Assembly (NCBI RefSeq): GCF_001425305.1
Contig: NZ_LMEE01000001.1
Span: 632,646-696,645, forward strand
Direction: 5' to 3'
Source of the DNA: Phenylobacterium sp. Root1290
Lineage (GTDB): Bacteria > Pseudomonadota > Alphaproteobacteria > Caulobacterales > Caulobacteraceae
DNA length: 64,000 nucleotides
Shown here piece after piece: positions 1 through 8,673 of this stretch. The translations under genes were made by a program, and so were the position numbers. A model generated the notes under the pieces. That model saw nothing but the letters and a program-made list of their open reading frames with translations, searched no databases and was not told where the DNA came from. Within the stretch, counting starts at the first letter, position 1. Each line of letters starts with the position of its first letter.

Positions 1-89
1 GCGGTCACGCCGCCGCCGCCAACCTCAACGAGACCGCCAAGCGCCAGGCGCTTGAATACACCTATCTCAGCCAGCAGCTGATGGACTGA
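1..89 (+). CDS. C-terminal end of an unidentified protein (truncated by window edge)
   Basis: Frame 3 is open from base 3 to a TGA at 87-89 and encodes about 28 residues, rich in Ala, Gln and Leu and ending in QQLMD. The other two forward frames look less protein-like, and frame 1 stops at 79-81. The fragment is too short to assign to a family. Its last 23 bases overlap the 3' end of the leftward HxlR gene, which is common for convergent genes here. Confidence 0.5.
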   Translation, partial: GHAAAANLNETAKRQALEYTYLSQQLMD

Positions 90-534
90 AGGCGGCGCCC
101 GGGCGGGCTTCCACCCCTCGGGCGTCAACTTCGTCGCCGCATTCGGAGCAGGTCATCACCGGCTGGAAGTCGCAGCCGCAGGACTTGTGGCGACGCAAAA
201 TCGGCGGTCCGCGCCCATCGTCATAGTGGCGGTCGCCCCAGCTGACGATCGCCAGGATCACCGGATAGAGGTCCAGCCCCTTCTCGGTCAGCCGGTACTC
301 GTGGCGGGCCGGCCGCGCCTGGTAGGCCACCTTCTGCAGCACGCCCTCGTCGGTCAGCACCTTCAGCCGGTCGGCGATGATAGTGCGCGAGATGCCCAGG
401 CGCTCCTGGAACGCCTCGAACCGCCGCACGCCCAGAAAGCAGTCGCGAAGGATCAGCAACGTCCAGCGGTCGCCGATCACCGCCACCGATCGTGCCAACG
501 AGCAGGGCTCACGGCTCAATTCGTCCCATTTCAT
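67..534 (-). CDS. HxlR-family transcriptional regulator
   Basis: 155 aa. The N-terminal half is the winged helix of the HxlR family: C11 in CSLARS, then IGDRWTLLILRD and a recognition-helix region around residues 45-62. HxlR proteins act as dimers, often sensing electrophiles or redox state through the N-terminal Cys. The C-terminal tail has C119, C121, C129 and C132, which could form a metal or thiol site and which I have seen in other members. The ATG at 534 is chosen because GGAG lies 6 bases upstream; the frame extends to 669 but that extension overlaps the divergent SDR gene. It faces the SDR/isomerase pair across 80 bases, so it probably controls them and itself. Confidence 0.88.
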   Translation of the reverse strand: MKWDELSREPCSLARSVAVIGDRWTLLILRDCFLGVRRFEAFQERLGISRTIIADRLKVLTDEGVLQKVAYQARPARHEYRLTEKGLDLYPVILAIVSWGDRHYDDGRGPPILRRHKSCGCDFQPVMTCSECGDEVDARGVEARPGAAFSPSAAG

Positions 535-614
535 CGCCGGCTCCATCCGCCATTGACCAAGTCCAGATTCGATACCATGGTCCGTCCAGAAAATAAACTT
601 ATGGGAGACGAGCC
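535..614. promoter_or_regulatory. Divergent promoter region between HxlR gene and SDR gene
   Basis: 80 bases between divergent starts. It carries the GGGAG ribosome binding site of the SDR gene at 603-607 and must hold both promoters and the likely HxlR operator. I cannot point to a clear palindrome or to -35/-10 hexamers. Confidence 0.45.
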
Positions 615-1340
615 ATGGCGGCCTGTCTGGTGGTCGGCGCCGGCGACGGTGTGGGCGGAGCGATCGCACGCGCCTTCGCAGCGGAAGGCATGGAGGTCTG
701 CATCACGCGGCGGGCCCGCAACCTCGAGCAGTTGGAAGAACTCGCCCAATCGATCCGTGACGGCGGCGGCAAGGCTCGCGCCTACGGGGTCGACGCCCGC
801 TCCGAAGAGGAAATGATCGCTCTCGTCGACAAGATCGAGGCCGAGGTGGGCCCATTGGAGGTCGTCGTCTTCAACATCGGCGCGAACGTCCGCTTCAGCC
901 TGACCGAGACCACCTCGCGCGTCTTCCACAAGGTCTGGGAAATGGCCTGCTTCGCCGGGTTCCTGACCGGTCGCGAGGCGGCGCGCGTGATGATCCCCCG
1001 GGGCCGCGGCACGATCCTCTTCACCGGCGCCTCGGCGTCCGTGCGGGGCCGGCAAGGATTTGCCGCTTTCGCCTCGGCCAAGCACGGCCTCAGGGCCTTG
1101 GCTCAGTCGGCCGCCCGCGAGCTCGGCCCGCAAGGGATCCACGTCGCCCATGTGGTCGTAGATGGATCGATCGACGGAGTGTTCTCCCGCACCAACATCC
1201 CCGACGTCGAGGCGCGGCTTGAAGGCGACAGAATCCTCAAGCCCGAAGAGATCGCCAGCAACTATGTCTGGCTGCACAAGCAACAACGCTCGGCCTGGAC
1301 GCACGAACTCGATCTGCGGCCCTGGACCGAGACCTGGTGA
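615..1340 (+). CDS. Short-chain dehydrogenase/reductase with Phe in place of the catalytic Tyr
   Basis: 241 aa, the usual length of a classical SDR. The Rossmann glycine motif is at residues 8-15 (GAGDGVGG) and the NAG-like segment at 87-91 (NIGAN). The Ser region is TGASAS at 138-143. At the YxxxK position the protein reads F152-A-S-A-K156, so the catalytic tyrosine is replaced while the lysine is kept. From memory, a related SDR subfamily also has Phe here, so this may be a subfamily trait. The ATG at 615 follows GGGAG with good spacing. The gene lies 10 bases upstream of the isomerase gene and is probably cotranscribed with it. Substrate unknown. Confidence 0.85.
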   Translation: MAACLVVGAGDGVGGAIARAFAAEGMEVCITRRARNLEQLEELAQSIRDGGGKARAYGVDARSEEEMIALVDKIEAEVGPLEVVVFNIGANVRFSLTETTSRVFHKVWEMACFAGFLTGREAARVMIPRGRGTILFTGASASVRGRQGFAAFASAKHGLRALAQSAARELGPQGIHVAHVVVDGSIDGVFSRTNIPDVEARLEGDRILKPEEIASNYVWLHKQQRSAWTHELDLRPWTETW

Positions 1341-1350
1341 GGAAAGACCC

Positions 1351-1953
1351 ATGGGAAAGACCGTCGAGTTCATCTTCGATTTCGCCAGCCCCAACGCCTA
1401 TCTGGCCCATTGCGTCCTGCCCGACATCGCACAGCGGACCAGCGCCGAGATCGTCATCACGCCCAGCCTGCTCGGCGGGCTCTTCAAGATCACCGGCAAC
1501 CAGGCGCCGATGACGGCCTTCGGCGGCATTCAGGGCAAGCTGGCCTACGAGGCGCTCGAGACCAAGCGCTTCATCGCCAAGCATGGCCTCAGCCAGTACC
1601 AGTTCAACCCGCACTTTCCGATCAACACGCTGCTGATCATGCGCGGCCTGGTCGCCGCCCGCCGCATGGGGGTCGAGAGCCCCTACACTCAGGCGGTCTT
1701 CGCCGGGATGTGGGAGCGCGGCCTGAAGATGGATGATCCGGCCGTCGTGGCGAGCGTCCTCACCGAGGCCGGGCTCGACGCCAAGGCGATCCTGGAGGCC
1801 ACCCAGGATCCCGAAGTCAAAGCCGAGCTGCTGGCCAACACCGAATCCGCCGCCGCGCGGGGCGCCTTCGGGATTCCCACCTTTTTCGTCGGCGACGAGA
1901 TGTTCTTCGGCAAGGAACGCCTTGGCCAGGTCGAGGAGGAACTGGCGGCCTAG
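1351..1953 (+). CDS. 2-hydroxychromene-2-carboxylate isomerase-like DsbA/GST-kappa family protein
   Basis: 200 aa, typical for the family. The N-terminal FDFASPNAYLA places a Ser-Pro at residues 13-14, where family members bind glutathione. The C-terminal GIPTFFVGDEMFFGKERL is the family's cis-Pro and end signature. Named members isomerise 2-hydroxychromene-2-carboxylate with glutathione in naphthalene breakdown, but most relatives have unknown substrates. The ATG at 1351 follows GAGGAAAG. The gene directly follows the SDR, so both may act on the same aromatic or carbonyl compound under HxlR control. The exact reaction is an inference. Confidence 0.85.
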   Translation: MGKTVEFIFDFASPNAYLAHCVLPDIAQRTSAEIVITPSLLGGLFKITGNQAPMTAFGGIQGKLAYEALETKRFIAKHGLSQYQFNPHFPINTLLIMRGLVAARRMGVESPYTQAVFAGMWERGLKMDDPAVVASVLTEAGLDAKAILEATQDPEVKAELLANTESAAARGAFGIPTFFVGDEMFFGKERLGQVEEELAA

Positions 1954-2007
1954 CGTCGCCGGCTCAAACCGGTCTACCACTCCGTTTCTGGGGAGCTGGA
2001 GCCGGCC

Positions 2008-3144
2008 ATGGACGTGGATTCAACTGGCGGGGCGGTCACCGGGGCCATGGTGGCCGCGGCGATCGAAAAGCCGACCGGCCTAGCCGGCGCGCATAGCCAT
2101 CACTGCGACGACTGCGGCGCGGAAGTCACCGGCCGCTTCTGCGCCGATTGCGGCCAGACGGCGCATACGCACCGCACGCTGCTGCACCTGGGCGAAGAGA
2201 TCCTGCATGGGGTCATGCACTTCGACAGCCGGATCTGGCGGACCCTGCCGCTGCTGGTGGGCGACCCGGGCAGGCTGACCCGCGAGTGGGTCGCCGGCAA
2301 GCGGACACGCTACGTTTCCCCGCTCGCCATGTATCTGTTCACCGTCTTCGTGATGTTCATGATCCTGAGCTTCATGCCGGTGAACACTCAGATTCAGACC
2401 GCGGAAAACGCGGTTCGAGATGCTGCCAGCGGCCCCGCATCCACCGGCACCGCCTACATGATGGCGACAAACGAGGTCGTGCAGGCCGAGCTGGCGCTGA
2501 CGGAAGCGCCGCAGGGCGAGGATCCTGCCTCGATCGCCAAGCGTGCTGAATTGACAACGCGCTTGGCCGTTGCACGCGAGGCCGAGAGGGCCGCCGACGC
2601 GGCGATGCAGGAGGCGCCGACTGCCCCCAACGTTGCAGTCATGGGCGCCAACCTGGCCGACAATCTGCGTGACGCCGTCGCCAACGGCGACCTCAAGGTC
2701 AACACCGGCGACAAGGCGCTCGACAAGAAGCTTTTGAAGAAACTGCAGAATCCCGAGCTCACGCTCTACAAGCTGCAGCAGACCTTCTACAAATTCTCGT
2801 TCCTGCTGATCCCGATCTCGATCCCCTTCGTGGCCCTGCTCTTCCTATGGAAGCGTGGGTTCACGCTCTACGACCACGGCGTCTTCGTGCTCTACTCCCT
2901 GACCTTCATGGCCATGCTGATCATGCTCACGGCCGGGGTCATGCGGTTCGGCGGCGTAGTCGCGGCCTTGGCGGCCCTCGCTGCAAGCATCGCCGCGCCA
3001 GTGCACATGTTCGCCCAGGTGAAAGGCGCCTACGGCCTGTCCACCTTCTCGGCGCTATGGCGCACGGTGATGCTGCTCTTGTTCTGCAGCCTGGCCCTGG
3101 CGCTGTTCCTGGCGGCGGTCGTGATGCTCGGCGTCGCCGGCTAG
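2008..3144 (+). CDS. DUF3667 membrane protein with N-terminal zinc ribbon
   Basis: 378 aa. C33/C36 and C45/C48 form two CxxC knuckles (CDDC, CADC), followed by the DUF3667 core: [21 protein letters not shown] at about residues 91-111 and a first membrane segment [10 protein letters not shown]. An Ala- and Glu-rich, probably soluble or coiled stretch covers about 140-250. Four more membrane segments follow to the end. Function unknown; the family is widespread in Bacteroidetes and Proteobacteria. The ATG at 2008 has GGAG upstream. Its TAG stop shares a CTAG with the stop of the convergent purC gene. Confidence 0.8.
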   Translation: MDVDSTGGAVTGAMVAAAIEKPTGLAGAHSHHCDDCGAEVTGRFCADCGQTAHTHRTLLHLGEEILHGVMHFDSRIWRTLPLLVGDPGRLTREWVAGKRTRYVSPLAMYLFTVFVMFMILSFMPVNTQIQTAENAVRDAASGPASTGTAYMMATNEVVQAELALTEAPQGEDPASIAKRAELTTRLAVAREAERAADAAMQEAPTAPNVAVMGANLADNLRDAVANGDLKVNTGDKALDKKLLKKLQNPELTLYKLQQTFYKFSFLLIPISIPFVALLFLWKRGFTLYDHGVFVLYSLTFMAMLIMLTAGVMRFGGVVAALAALAASIAAPVHMFAQVKGAYGLSTFSALWRTVMLLLFCSLALALFLAAVVMLGVAG

Positions 3145-4112
3145 AAGAACTGCGCGAGATTGCGGCGGACCCGGTCCAGAACCGGTTCGTCGTCCCCGTC
3201 GATCTCGAACACCTGGCCGGTTATCGTCTCGAACGCCTGAATGTAGACCTCCGCCGTATCGACCAGCATCTGCGCCGGGATCTCCGGAATCGGGTCCTTG
3301 TAGGGGTCGCAACGCTCGGCCACCCACGCGCGGACAAAATCCTTGTCGAAGCTGTCGGGGCGCTTTCCCTCGGCAAAGCGCTGCGGATAGCTCTCGGCGA
3401 ACCAGTAGCGGCTGGAATCGGGCGTGTGGATCTCGTCGGCCAGGATGATCTGGCCTTCAGCATCGACGCCGAACTCGTACTTGGTGTCGACCAGGATCAG
3501 GCCACGCTCGGCGGCGATCTCCTGTCCGCGCGCGAACAGGGCCAAGGCGTACTTTGACAGGGTTTGCCACTGCTCGGTGGTCAGCAGCCCCTGCTCCACG
3601 ATCTGCGCGGGGGTCAGCGGTTCGTCGTGGCCGCCGTCGAACGCCTTCGAGGTCGGGGTGATGATCGGGTGCGGCAGCTTCTGATTGTCGGTCATGCCGT
3701 CGGGCAGCACATGGCCATACATTTCCCGCTCGCCCTTCTTGTAGAGCGTCAGGATCGAGGTGCCCGTGGTCCCGGCCAGATAGTCCCGCACGACGATCTC
3801 GACCGGCAGGATGTCCAGGCGGCGGCCGATCACCACGTTCGGATCGGGATAGGCCAACACATGATTGGGGCAGATGTCGCCGGTCTTCTCGAACCAGAAA
3901 CGCGCGGTCTGGGTCAGGACCTGCCCCTTGAACGGGATCGCCGCCAGAATGCGGTCAAAGGCGCTGATCCGGTCGCTCGCGATGATGATCCGACGGCCAT
4001 CGGGCAGGTCGTAATTGTCCCGCACCTTGCCGTAGTAGGGATTGGGCAATTCCGGAATGATCGCGTCGCGCAGAACGCGGTGAGCGTTGCGAGCCAGGGC
4101 CGTCTTGTCCAT
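3141..4112 (-). CDS. purC: Phosphoribosylaminoimidazole-succinocarboxamide synthase (SAICAR synthetase)
   Basis: 323 aa. The enzyme joins CAIR and aspartate using ATP in de novo purine synthesis. The substrate and ATP motifs are clear: [23 protein letters not shown] near the N-terminus, [16 protein letters not shown], and the LVDTKYEFG plus [14 protein letters not shown] block. It is of the longer (about 300 aa) PurC type rather than the 240-aa E. coli type. It lies downstream of the tadC gene with 71 bases between, so it probably has its own promoter. purF, guaB and guaA elsewhere in the window belong to the same pathway. Confidence 0.96.
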   Translation of the reverse strand: MDKTALARNAHRVLRDAIIPELPNPYYGKVRDNYDLPDGRRIIIASDRISAFDRILAAIPFKGQVLTQTARFWFEKTGDICPNHVLAYPDPNVVIGRRLDILPVEIVVRDYLAGTTGTSILTLYKKGEREMYGHVLPDGMTDNQKLPHPIITPTSKAFDGGHDEPLTPAQIVEQGLLTTEQWQTLSKYALALFARGQEIAAERGLILVDTKYEFGVDAEGQIILADEIHTPDSSRYWFAESYPQRFAEGKRPDSFDKDFVRAWVAERCDPYKDPIPEIPAQMLVDTAEVYIQAFETITGQVFEIDGDDEPVLDRVRRNLAQFF

Positions 4113-4183
4113 GGGGTGATCCGCGCCGAAAACGTTAAGCGGCTCTCTAGCCTATTGCGCGCGTAAGGCCACCCCGGAACGGC

Positions 4184-5131
4184 CTACTGACCGCCCATCG
4201 TCTGCACGATCCGCGCGATCGCCGGCAACATCAGCACGCCGATCAGGCAGGGGAAGATGAAGAGGATCAGCGGCACGGTCAGCTTGACCGGCAGGGCCAG
4301 CGCCTTTTCTTCAGCGCGCAGCATCCGCTTGGCCCGCATGTCCAGCGAGAACACCGACAGCGTCTCCCCCAGGCTGGTGCCCATCTCTTCGGCCTGCCGC
4401 AGCATTGTGGCCAGCGCCCGCGCATCGTCGATTCCCAACCGGTCGGCGAAGGCGAGCCAGGCGTCCTTGCGCGACTTGCCCGCCCGTAGTTCCAGGGTCA
4501 GGATCCGCAGATGGACCGTCAGTCGCGGATAGCGCCGCGCCAGCTCGTCTGAAACACGCGAGACGGCCGCATCGAGGCTCAGCCCCGCCTCGACCGACGC
4601 GACCAACAGATCCAGCAGGTCCGGAAAGCCGTCGGCGTACTCCAGCTCCCGGCTCTTCTGGCGCGCCTTCAAAAACTGGTCCGGGCCGATCAGGGCGGCG
4701 CCGGCGAACACGCACGCGACCGCGATGGCCGCGCCCCCTCCCCCTTTCATGGCGAAAGGCAGCACGGTGATCACCGCGAGGGTTGCGACGGCGAGCGCAG
4801 CCGCGCGCGCGCCGAGATAGTAGATCGCGGCCTCTCGATTGAAGAAGCCTGCTCGGGTCAGCCGCATGCGCAGATCAGAGATCTTGGACGGATCGCGTAT
4901 GGCCGCCTGCTGTCCCAGCCGCCTTACGCCGTCCGCCACCTGGCCCAGCACCCGGCTCTCGCCTCGCGGAGCGATGCCCGGCGCCGTAGCGCCCGGCGAC
5001 TGGAACCGTGCACGGCGCTGCGCGCGCAGCCGCATCTCGCCGGCCAGCACCGCCGCGCCACCCAGCGCGGCGAACGCGAGCAACGCGAAGGCGGCCATGG
5101 TGATCAGGTTCTGGAGTTGAACGACGTCCAT
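4184..5131 (-). CDS. tadC: Tad pilus inner-membrane platform protein TadC (type II secretion F domain)
   Basis: 315 aa. Membrane segments lie near the N-terminus (about 10-28), at about 105-145 and at the C-terminus (PLILFIFPCLIGVLMLP). The GspF domain is centred on LLDLLVASVEAGLSLDAAVSRV. With TadB it forms the inner-membrane platform that CpaF drives. The ATG at 5131 is 4 bases after the tadB TAG, so the two are translationally linked. It is the last gene of the Tad operon. Confidence 0.9.
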   Translation of the reverse strand: MDVVQLQNLITMAAFALLAFAALGGAAVLAGEMRLRAQRRARFQSPGATAPGIAPRGESRVLGQVADGVRRLGQQAAIRDPSKISDLRMRLTRAGFFNREAAIYYLGARAAALAVATLAVITVLPFAMKGGGGAAIAVACVFAGAALIGPDQFLKARQKSRELEYADGFPDLLDLLVASVEAGLSLDAAVSRVSDELARRYPRLTVHLRILTLELRAGKSRKDAWLAFADRLGIDDARALATMLRQAEEMGTSLGETLSVFSLDMRAKRMLRAEEKALALPVKLTVPLILFIFPCLIGVLMLPAIARIVQTMGGQ

Positions 5132-5135
5132 CGGG

Positions 5136-6098
5136 CTAGATCCGCATGTCGATCATCTTGCGCATGACCAGATTGCCGATGAGCATCCACACGCCGATCA
5201 CGACGAGCCCGATCCTCACCATCGGCACGTGCATCACATCGCCATAGAACTCGGGCGACAGGACCACGATCGCGCCAGCGGCCAGGAATGGAGCGGCGGT
5301 CAGGATCATGGCCGAGGCCCGTCCCTCGGCGGTCGCGGCCTTGACCTTCAGGCGCATCCGCAGCCGATCGCGCACCGTCGCGGCGTTCAGCTTGAGCAGT
5401 CCCGTCAGGTTTCCGCCCGCACGTTCCTGCAACCTGACGGTCGCGGCGAAGAGGTCCACGTCCGGATGCTGGCACCGCAGAGACATCCGATTGACCGCTT
5501 GCTCCAGGGTCGCGCCATAGGCGATCTCGTCGGCCGCCATGCCGAACTCCGAACCGATCGGGTCGGGCATCTCCCGGCCGACAAGAGCCACGGCGGTCGG
5601 CACGGGATGCCCGGCCTCCAGACTTCGCACGATGACGTCCAGCGCCTGGGGCAATTGCTGACCGAGCGCGACCGCACGCCGGCCCGCCTTGAACTTCAGA
5701 AAGACGATAGGTCCCAGCAGCCCGAACAGCACCGCGCCGATCGGAATGGCCAGAATCTGCCGCGTCGCCGCGAAGCCGACGACGGCCCCCGCCAGCGTCA
5801 CGCCGCCAATCATCATCAGCCACCGCCGGCCGTTGTAGGGGACGCCGGAACGGACGATCAGCTCGCTCAGCCACGCCCAGCCGCCCTTGGCGTCGCCCGA
5901 AGCATTCAGGCCGCGCTGCTTGCGCAGTTCGACCACCAGTTCCGCGATAGATCCCCCAGTGCGTTCGGCGACGAGCAGCCGGCGGTTGACCTGCCGCTTG
6001 ACCTTCGCCGTTCTGAACAGCCCAACAGCCGCCTGGACCGCGGAGAAAGCCGCGGCGAACACCAGCACCAGATAGACCGACGAGACGTCGAACGGCAT
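5136..6098 (-). CDS. tadB: Tad pilus inner-membrane platform protein TadB (type II secretion F domain)
   Basis: 320 aa. An N-terminal membrane segment (VYLVLVFAAAFSAVQAAVG) is followed by a cytoplasmic stretch, two membrane segments at about 85-130, the GspF domain (LDVIVRSLEAGHPVPTAVAL) and C-terminal membrane segments. The ATG at 6098 is chosen because it overlaps the cpaF stop as TGATG; the upstream extension of the frame lies inside cpaF. It partners TadC as a heteromeric platform for pilus extension. Confidence 0.9.
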   Translation of the reverse strand: MPFDVSSVYLVLVFAAAFSAVQAAVGLFRTAKVKRQVNRRLLVAERTGGSIAELVVELRKQRGLNASGDAKGGWAWLSELIVRSGVPYNGRRWLMMIGGVTLAGAVVGFAATRQILAIPIGAVLFGLLGPIVFLKFKAGRRAVALGQQLPQALDVIVRSLEAGHPVPTAVALVGREMPDPIGSEFGMAADEIAYGATLEQAVNRMSLRCQHPDVDLFAATVRLQERAGGNLTGLLKLNAATVRDRLRMRLKVKAATAEGRASAMILTAAPFLAAGAIVVLSPEFYGDVMHVPMVRIGLVVIGVWMLIGNLVMRKMIDMRI

Positions 6099-7465
6099 CA
6101 GGCCAGAACCCGGTTCGGATCGAAGTAGGCCGTGTCGTAGGCGATCCCGCGCCGCATCATCTCGTCCAGGCAACGCGGACGAAGGCCGGAGGCCCTGAAC
6201 TCGCCGTGCACGACCCCATCGGCCGTCGTGTGGCTGCGATGGAAGGCGAAGATCTCCTGCATCTGGACCACCTGGCCCTCCATGCCGACGATCTCGCTGA
6301 CGCTCATCATCTTCCGCTTGCCGTCGGACATGCGCATGATCTGGATGATCATCCCGACCGCCGAGGCGATCTGGCCGCGCACGGCCTCGGGCGACAGCTT
6401 CATCCCCGACATCGCCACCATCTGCTCCAGGCGGGTGATCGCATCGCGCGGGGTGTTGGCGTGGATCGTCGCCATCGAGCCCTCGTGGCCCGTGTTCATG
6501 GCCTGCAGCATGTCGAAGGCTTCTTCGCCGCGCACTTCCCCCAGGATCACCCGGTCGGGGCGCATCCGCAGCGCGTTCTTGACCAGCTCGCGCTGGCGGA
6601 TTTCGCCCTTGCCTTCGATGTTCGGCGGCCGGGTCTCCATCCGCACCACGTGAGGCTGCTGCAACTGAAGCTCAGCGGCGTCCTCGATGGTGATCAGGCG
6701 TTCCTTGATGCTGATGGCCGACGACAGCGCGTTGAGCAGAGTCGTCTTGCCCGACCCGGTCCCGCCGGAGATCACCGTCGACACCCGCGCCTTCACTGCC
6801 CCGTGCAGGAACTCGGCGACGCAGGCCGGCATGGCGCCGACCTCGACCAGCTTCTCGAGCGTGTAGGGCTTCTTTGAGAACTTCCGGATCGAGACGCAGG
6901 CGCCGTCGATGGCGATCGGCGCGATCGCCGCGTTGACGCGGCTGCCATCGGGCAGGCGAGCGTCGACCATCGGCTGGCTCTCATCGATCCGGCGCCCCAC
7001 GCCGGCGACGATCCGATTGACGATCCGCAGCAGGTGATCGTTGTCGCGGAACCGAACAGGCGTCGGCTCCAGCTCGCCCCGCCGCTCCACGTACACCTGG
7101 TAGGGACCGTTGATCAGGATGTCGTTGATGCTGTCGTCCTTGAGCAGCGGCTCGATCGGCCCCAGCCCGACCATTTCGTCATGAACAGAGGCGCCCAGCT
7201 CTTCCAGCTCGGTGGTGTTCAAGACGAGCCGCTCGGCGCGGGCGAAGTCCCCGACCAGCGCCATGACCTGCCGCCGCAGTTCGCCTTCGGCCAGGCTCTC
7301 AAGCTTGGAAAGATCGAGCTCTTCGATCAAGCGCGCGTGCAGCTTGAGCTTGATGTCCAGCAGCTGGTTGCTGGGCGTTGGCGGCGGCGGCGGGGGCGCA
7401 GCTACTGCCTCCACAGCCCTGACATCAGCGGGCGAGGGCTTCGCGGCGATCGTAAAGCGTCCCAT
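6098..7465 (-). CDS. cpaF: Tad/Flp pilus assembly ATPase CpaF/TadA
   Basis: 455 aa, normal for CpaF. A Pro-rich N-terminus (six Pro at 24-29) leads to the N-terminal domain, then Walker [10 protein letters not shown] at 234-242, the Asp box [11 protein letters not shown], Walker [12 protein letters not shown] near 306-316 and the His box [13 protein letters not shown]. This hexameric ATPase powers pilus assembly at the inner membrane. The start at 7465 is supported by a TGATG overlap with cpaE and the typical MGRF opening. It sits between cpaE and tadB in a tightly coupled operon. Confidence 0.95.
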   Translation of the reverse strand: MGRFTIAAKPSPADVRAVEAVAAPPPPPPTPSNQLLDIKLKLHARLIEELDLSKLESLAEGELRRQVMALVGDFARAERLVLNTTELEELGASVHDEMVGLGPIEPLLKDDSINDILINGPYQVYVERRGELEPTPVRFRDNDHLLRIVNRIVAGVGRRIDESQPMVDARLPDGSRVNAAIAPIAIDGACVSIRKFSKKPYTLEKLVEVGAMPACVAEFLHGAVKARVSTVISGGTGSGKTTLLNALSSAISIKERLITIEDAAELQLQQPHVVRMETRPPNIEGKGEIRQRELVKNALRMRPDRVILGEVRGEEAFDMLQAMNTGHEGSMATIHANTPRDAITRLEQMVAMSGMKLSPEAVRGQIASAVGMIIQIMRMSDGKRKMMSVSEIVGMEGQVVQMQEIFAFHRSHTTADGVVHGEFRASGLRPRCLDEMMRRGIAYDTAYFDPNRVLA

Positions 7466-8649
7466 CAGGCAGCCTTTCTTGGCCAGCCGCTGCGGCGCGG
7501 TGGCGCCGCCTGCACGCCCAGCAGACGGTCGATCAGGACAGCGACGTCCTTGACGATCTTGGATTTCGGTCGGTGCTGGCTGATCGGGCCGCCCAGGTTC
7601 ACAGAGGCGGCCGCGGCCTCCCAGTCCGAACTGATCCCCGCCTCCGCCTTGCGCTCCAGGGCCCGCTCGGCTTCCGCCACCGAGGGCGCGGGACCGAACA
7701 TCCGGCTCGCCAGGCGATTGAGCACCACACGGGTGCGTGCGCCCACCGGCAGGGTCGCCTCGACTTCCGTCGCCAGCGCCCGGGCTGCGAGCAGCGCGGG
7801 AACCGTCAGCTCCGATACGATGAAGATGTCGTCCGATCCGGCCAACACCTCCAGCGTCCATGGCCTGCGGTGGCGCGGCATGTCGACGATCACGAAGTCA
7901 TAGGCCTCGCACGCGATCTCCAAGATCCGCAGAACTGCTTCCTTGGAGATCTGCTCGAACGCCAGCGGGTCGCGCGGACAGGCCAGCAGATCCAGGCCCT
8001 TGGCGACCGGCGTGGTGAAGGCGGCCAACAGAGCGGCGTCCATGCGTTCGGCGGCGGGTCCGAACTCGGCCAACCCCATCGCCGCGGTCGCGCCCAGATA
8101 GCCGGCGGCCGCCCCGTCGGCGAGGTGCAGGTCGATCAGGCAGACGGCATGCTCGCGGTTGGCGCGCGCGGCCAGGGCGCTGGCGAACTCGATCGCCAGG
8201 GTGGTCGCGCCGGCCCCGCCGACGGCGCCGAGGATCGACCAGCACCGCGAGGTGCTGATGCTGGGCGGCGCGGGTTGCGCGCCGGCCGCATCTAGCAGGC
8301 CGAAAACCGCCTCTCGAACCTGTTCGTCGGTGTGCGGCGGCTCCAGCACGTCCGACTGCGGCAAGCGCATCGCCACGCGCACCAGGCTCGCCGGCAGCCG
8401 CGTGCCGACCAACAGCACCGGCGGCGCGGCGCCGGAAGCCGCCAGGATCTCCAGCGCCGCAGTCAGCGCCGCCGGCTCCAGGCTGTCGACATCGACCAAA
8501 ACCACATCGAGCGTGGAGGTCCTCGCCTCCGCCAGCCGTTCCAGGCCGGCCATCTCAAGCGCCGCGCCGAACAGCGGCCCGCGAGCCAGCGGGGCGAGGC
8601 TGGGGCCGACCGCCAGGACGCGCCGACCAAGGAGGCTCCAATGGGTCAT
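7465..8649 (-). CDS. cpaE: CpaE/TadZ pilus localisation protein with degenerate Walker A
   Basis: 394 aa. An N-terminal receiver-like domain (about 10-120) is followed by a ParA/MinD-type domain. The P-loop reads GAVGGAGATT at 141-150: the signature Lys of MinD proteins is Val143, and the P-loop Lys is also absent (GATT rather than GKTT). TadZ/CpaE proteins are known to be atypical ATPases that place the pilus machine at the pole. Here both lysines are gone, so ATP hydrolysis is doubtful. The ATG at 8649 lies 24 bases after cpaC; the end overlaps cpaF. Confidence 0.88.
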   Translation of the reverse strand: MTHWSLLGRRVLAVGPSLAPLARGPLFGAALEMAGLERLAEARTSTLDVVLVDVDSLEPAALTAALEILAASGAAPPVLLVGTRLPASLVRVAMRLPQSDVLEPPHTDEQVREAVFGLLDAAGAQPAPPSISTSRCWSILGAVGGAGATTLAIEFASALAARANREHAVCLIDLHLADGAAAGYLGATAAMGLAEFGPAAERMDAALLAAFTTPVAKGLDLLACPRDPLAFEQISKEAVLRILEIACEAYDFVIVDMPRHRRPWTLEVLAGSDDIFIVSELTVPALLAARALATEVEATLPVGARTRVVLNRLASRMFGPAPSVAEAERALERKAEAGISSDWEAAAASVNLGGPISQHRPKSKIVKDVAVLIDRLLGVQAAPPRRSGWPRKAA

Positions 8650-8673
8650 GACTGCGACCTCGAACTCACGCTG

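Noticed and set aside
535..669. N-terminal extension of HxlR
   Set aside because: It is basic and low in complexity, overlaps the SDR gene and its ribosome binding site, and the internal ATG has GGAG.
4139..4183. AGGCC/GGCCT hairpin between tadC and purC
   Set aside because: Only 5 bp with a 10-base loop and no T-run; not distinct from chance.
5229..6128. Long open frame on the plus strand opposite tadB
   Set aside because: It mirrors the codon pattern of tadB; the product is rich in Arg, His and Gln with no recognisable domain. A high-GC shadow frame.
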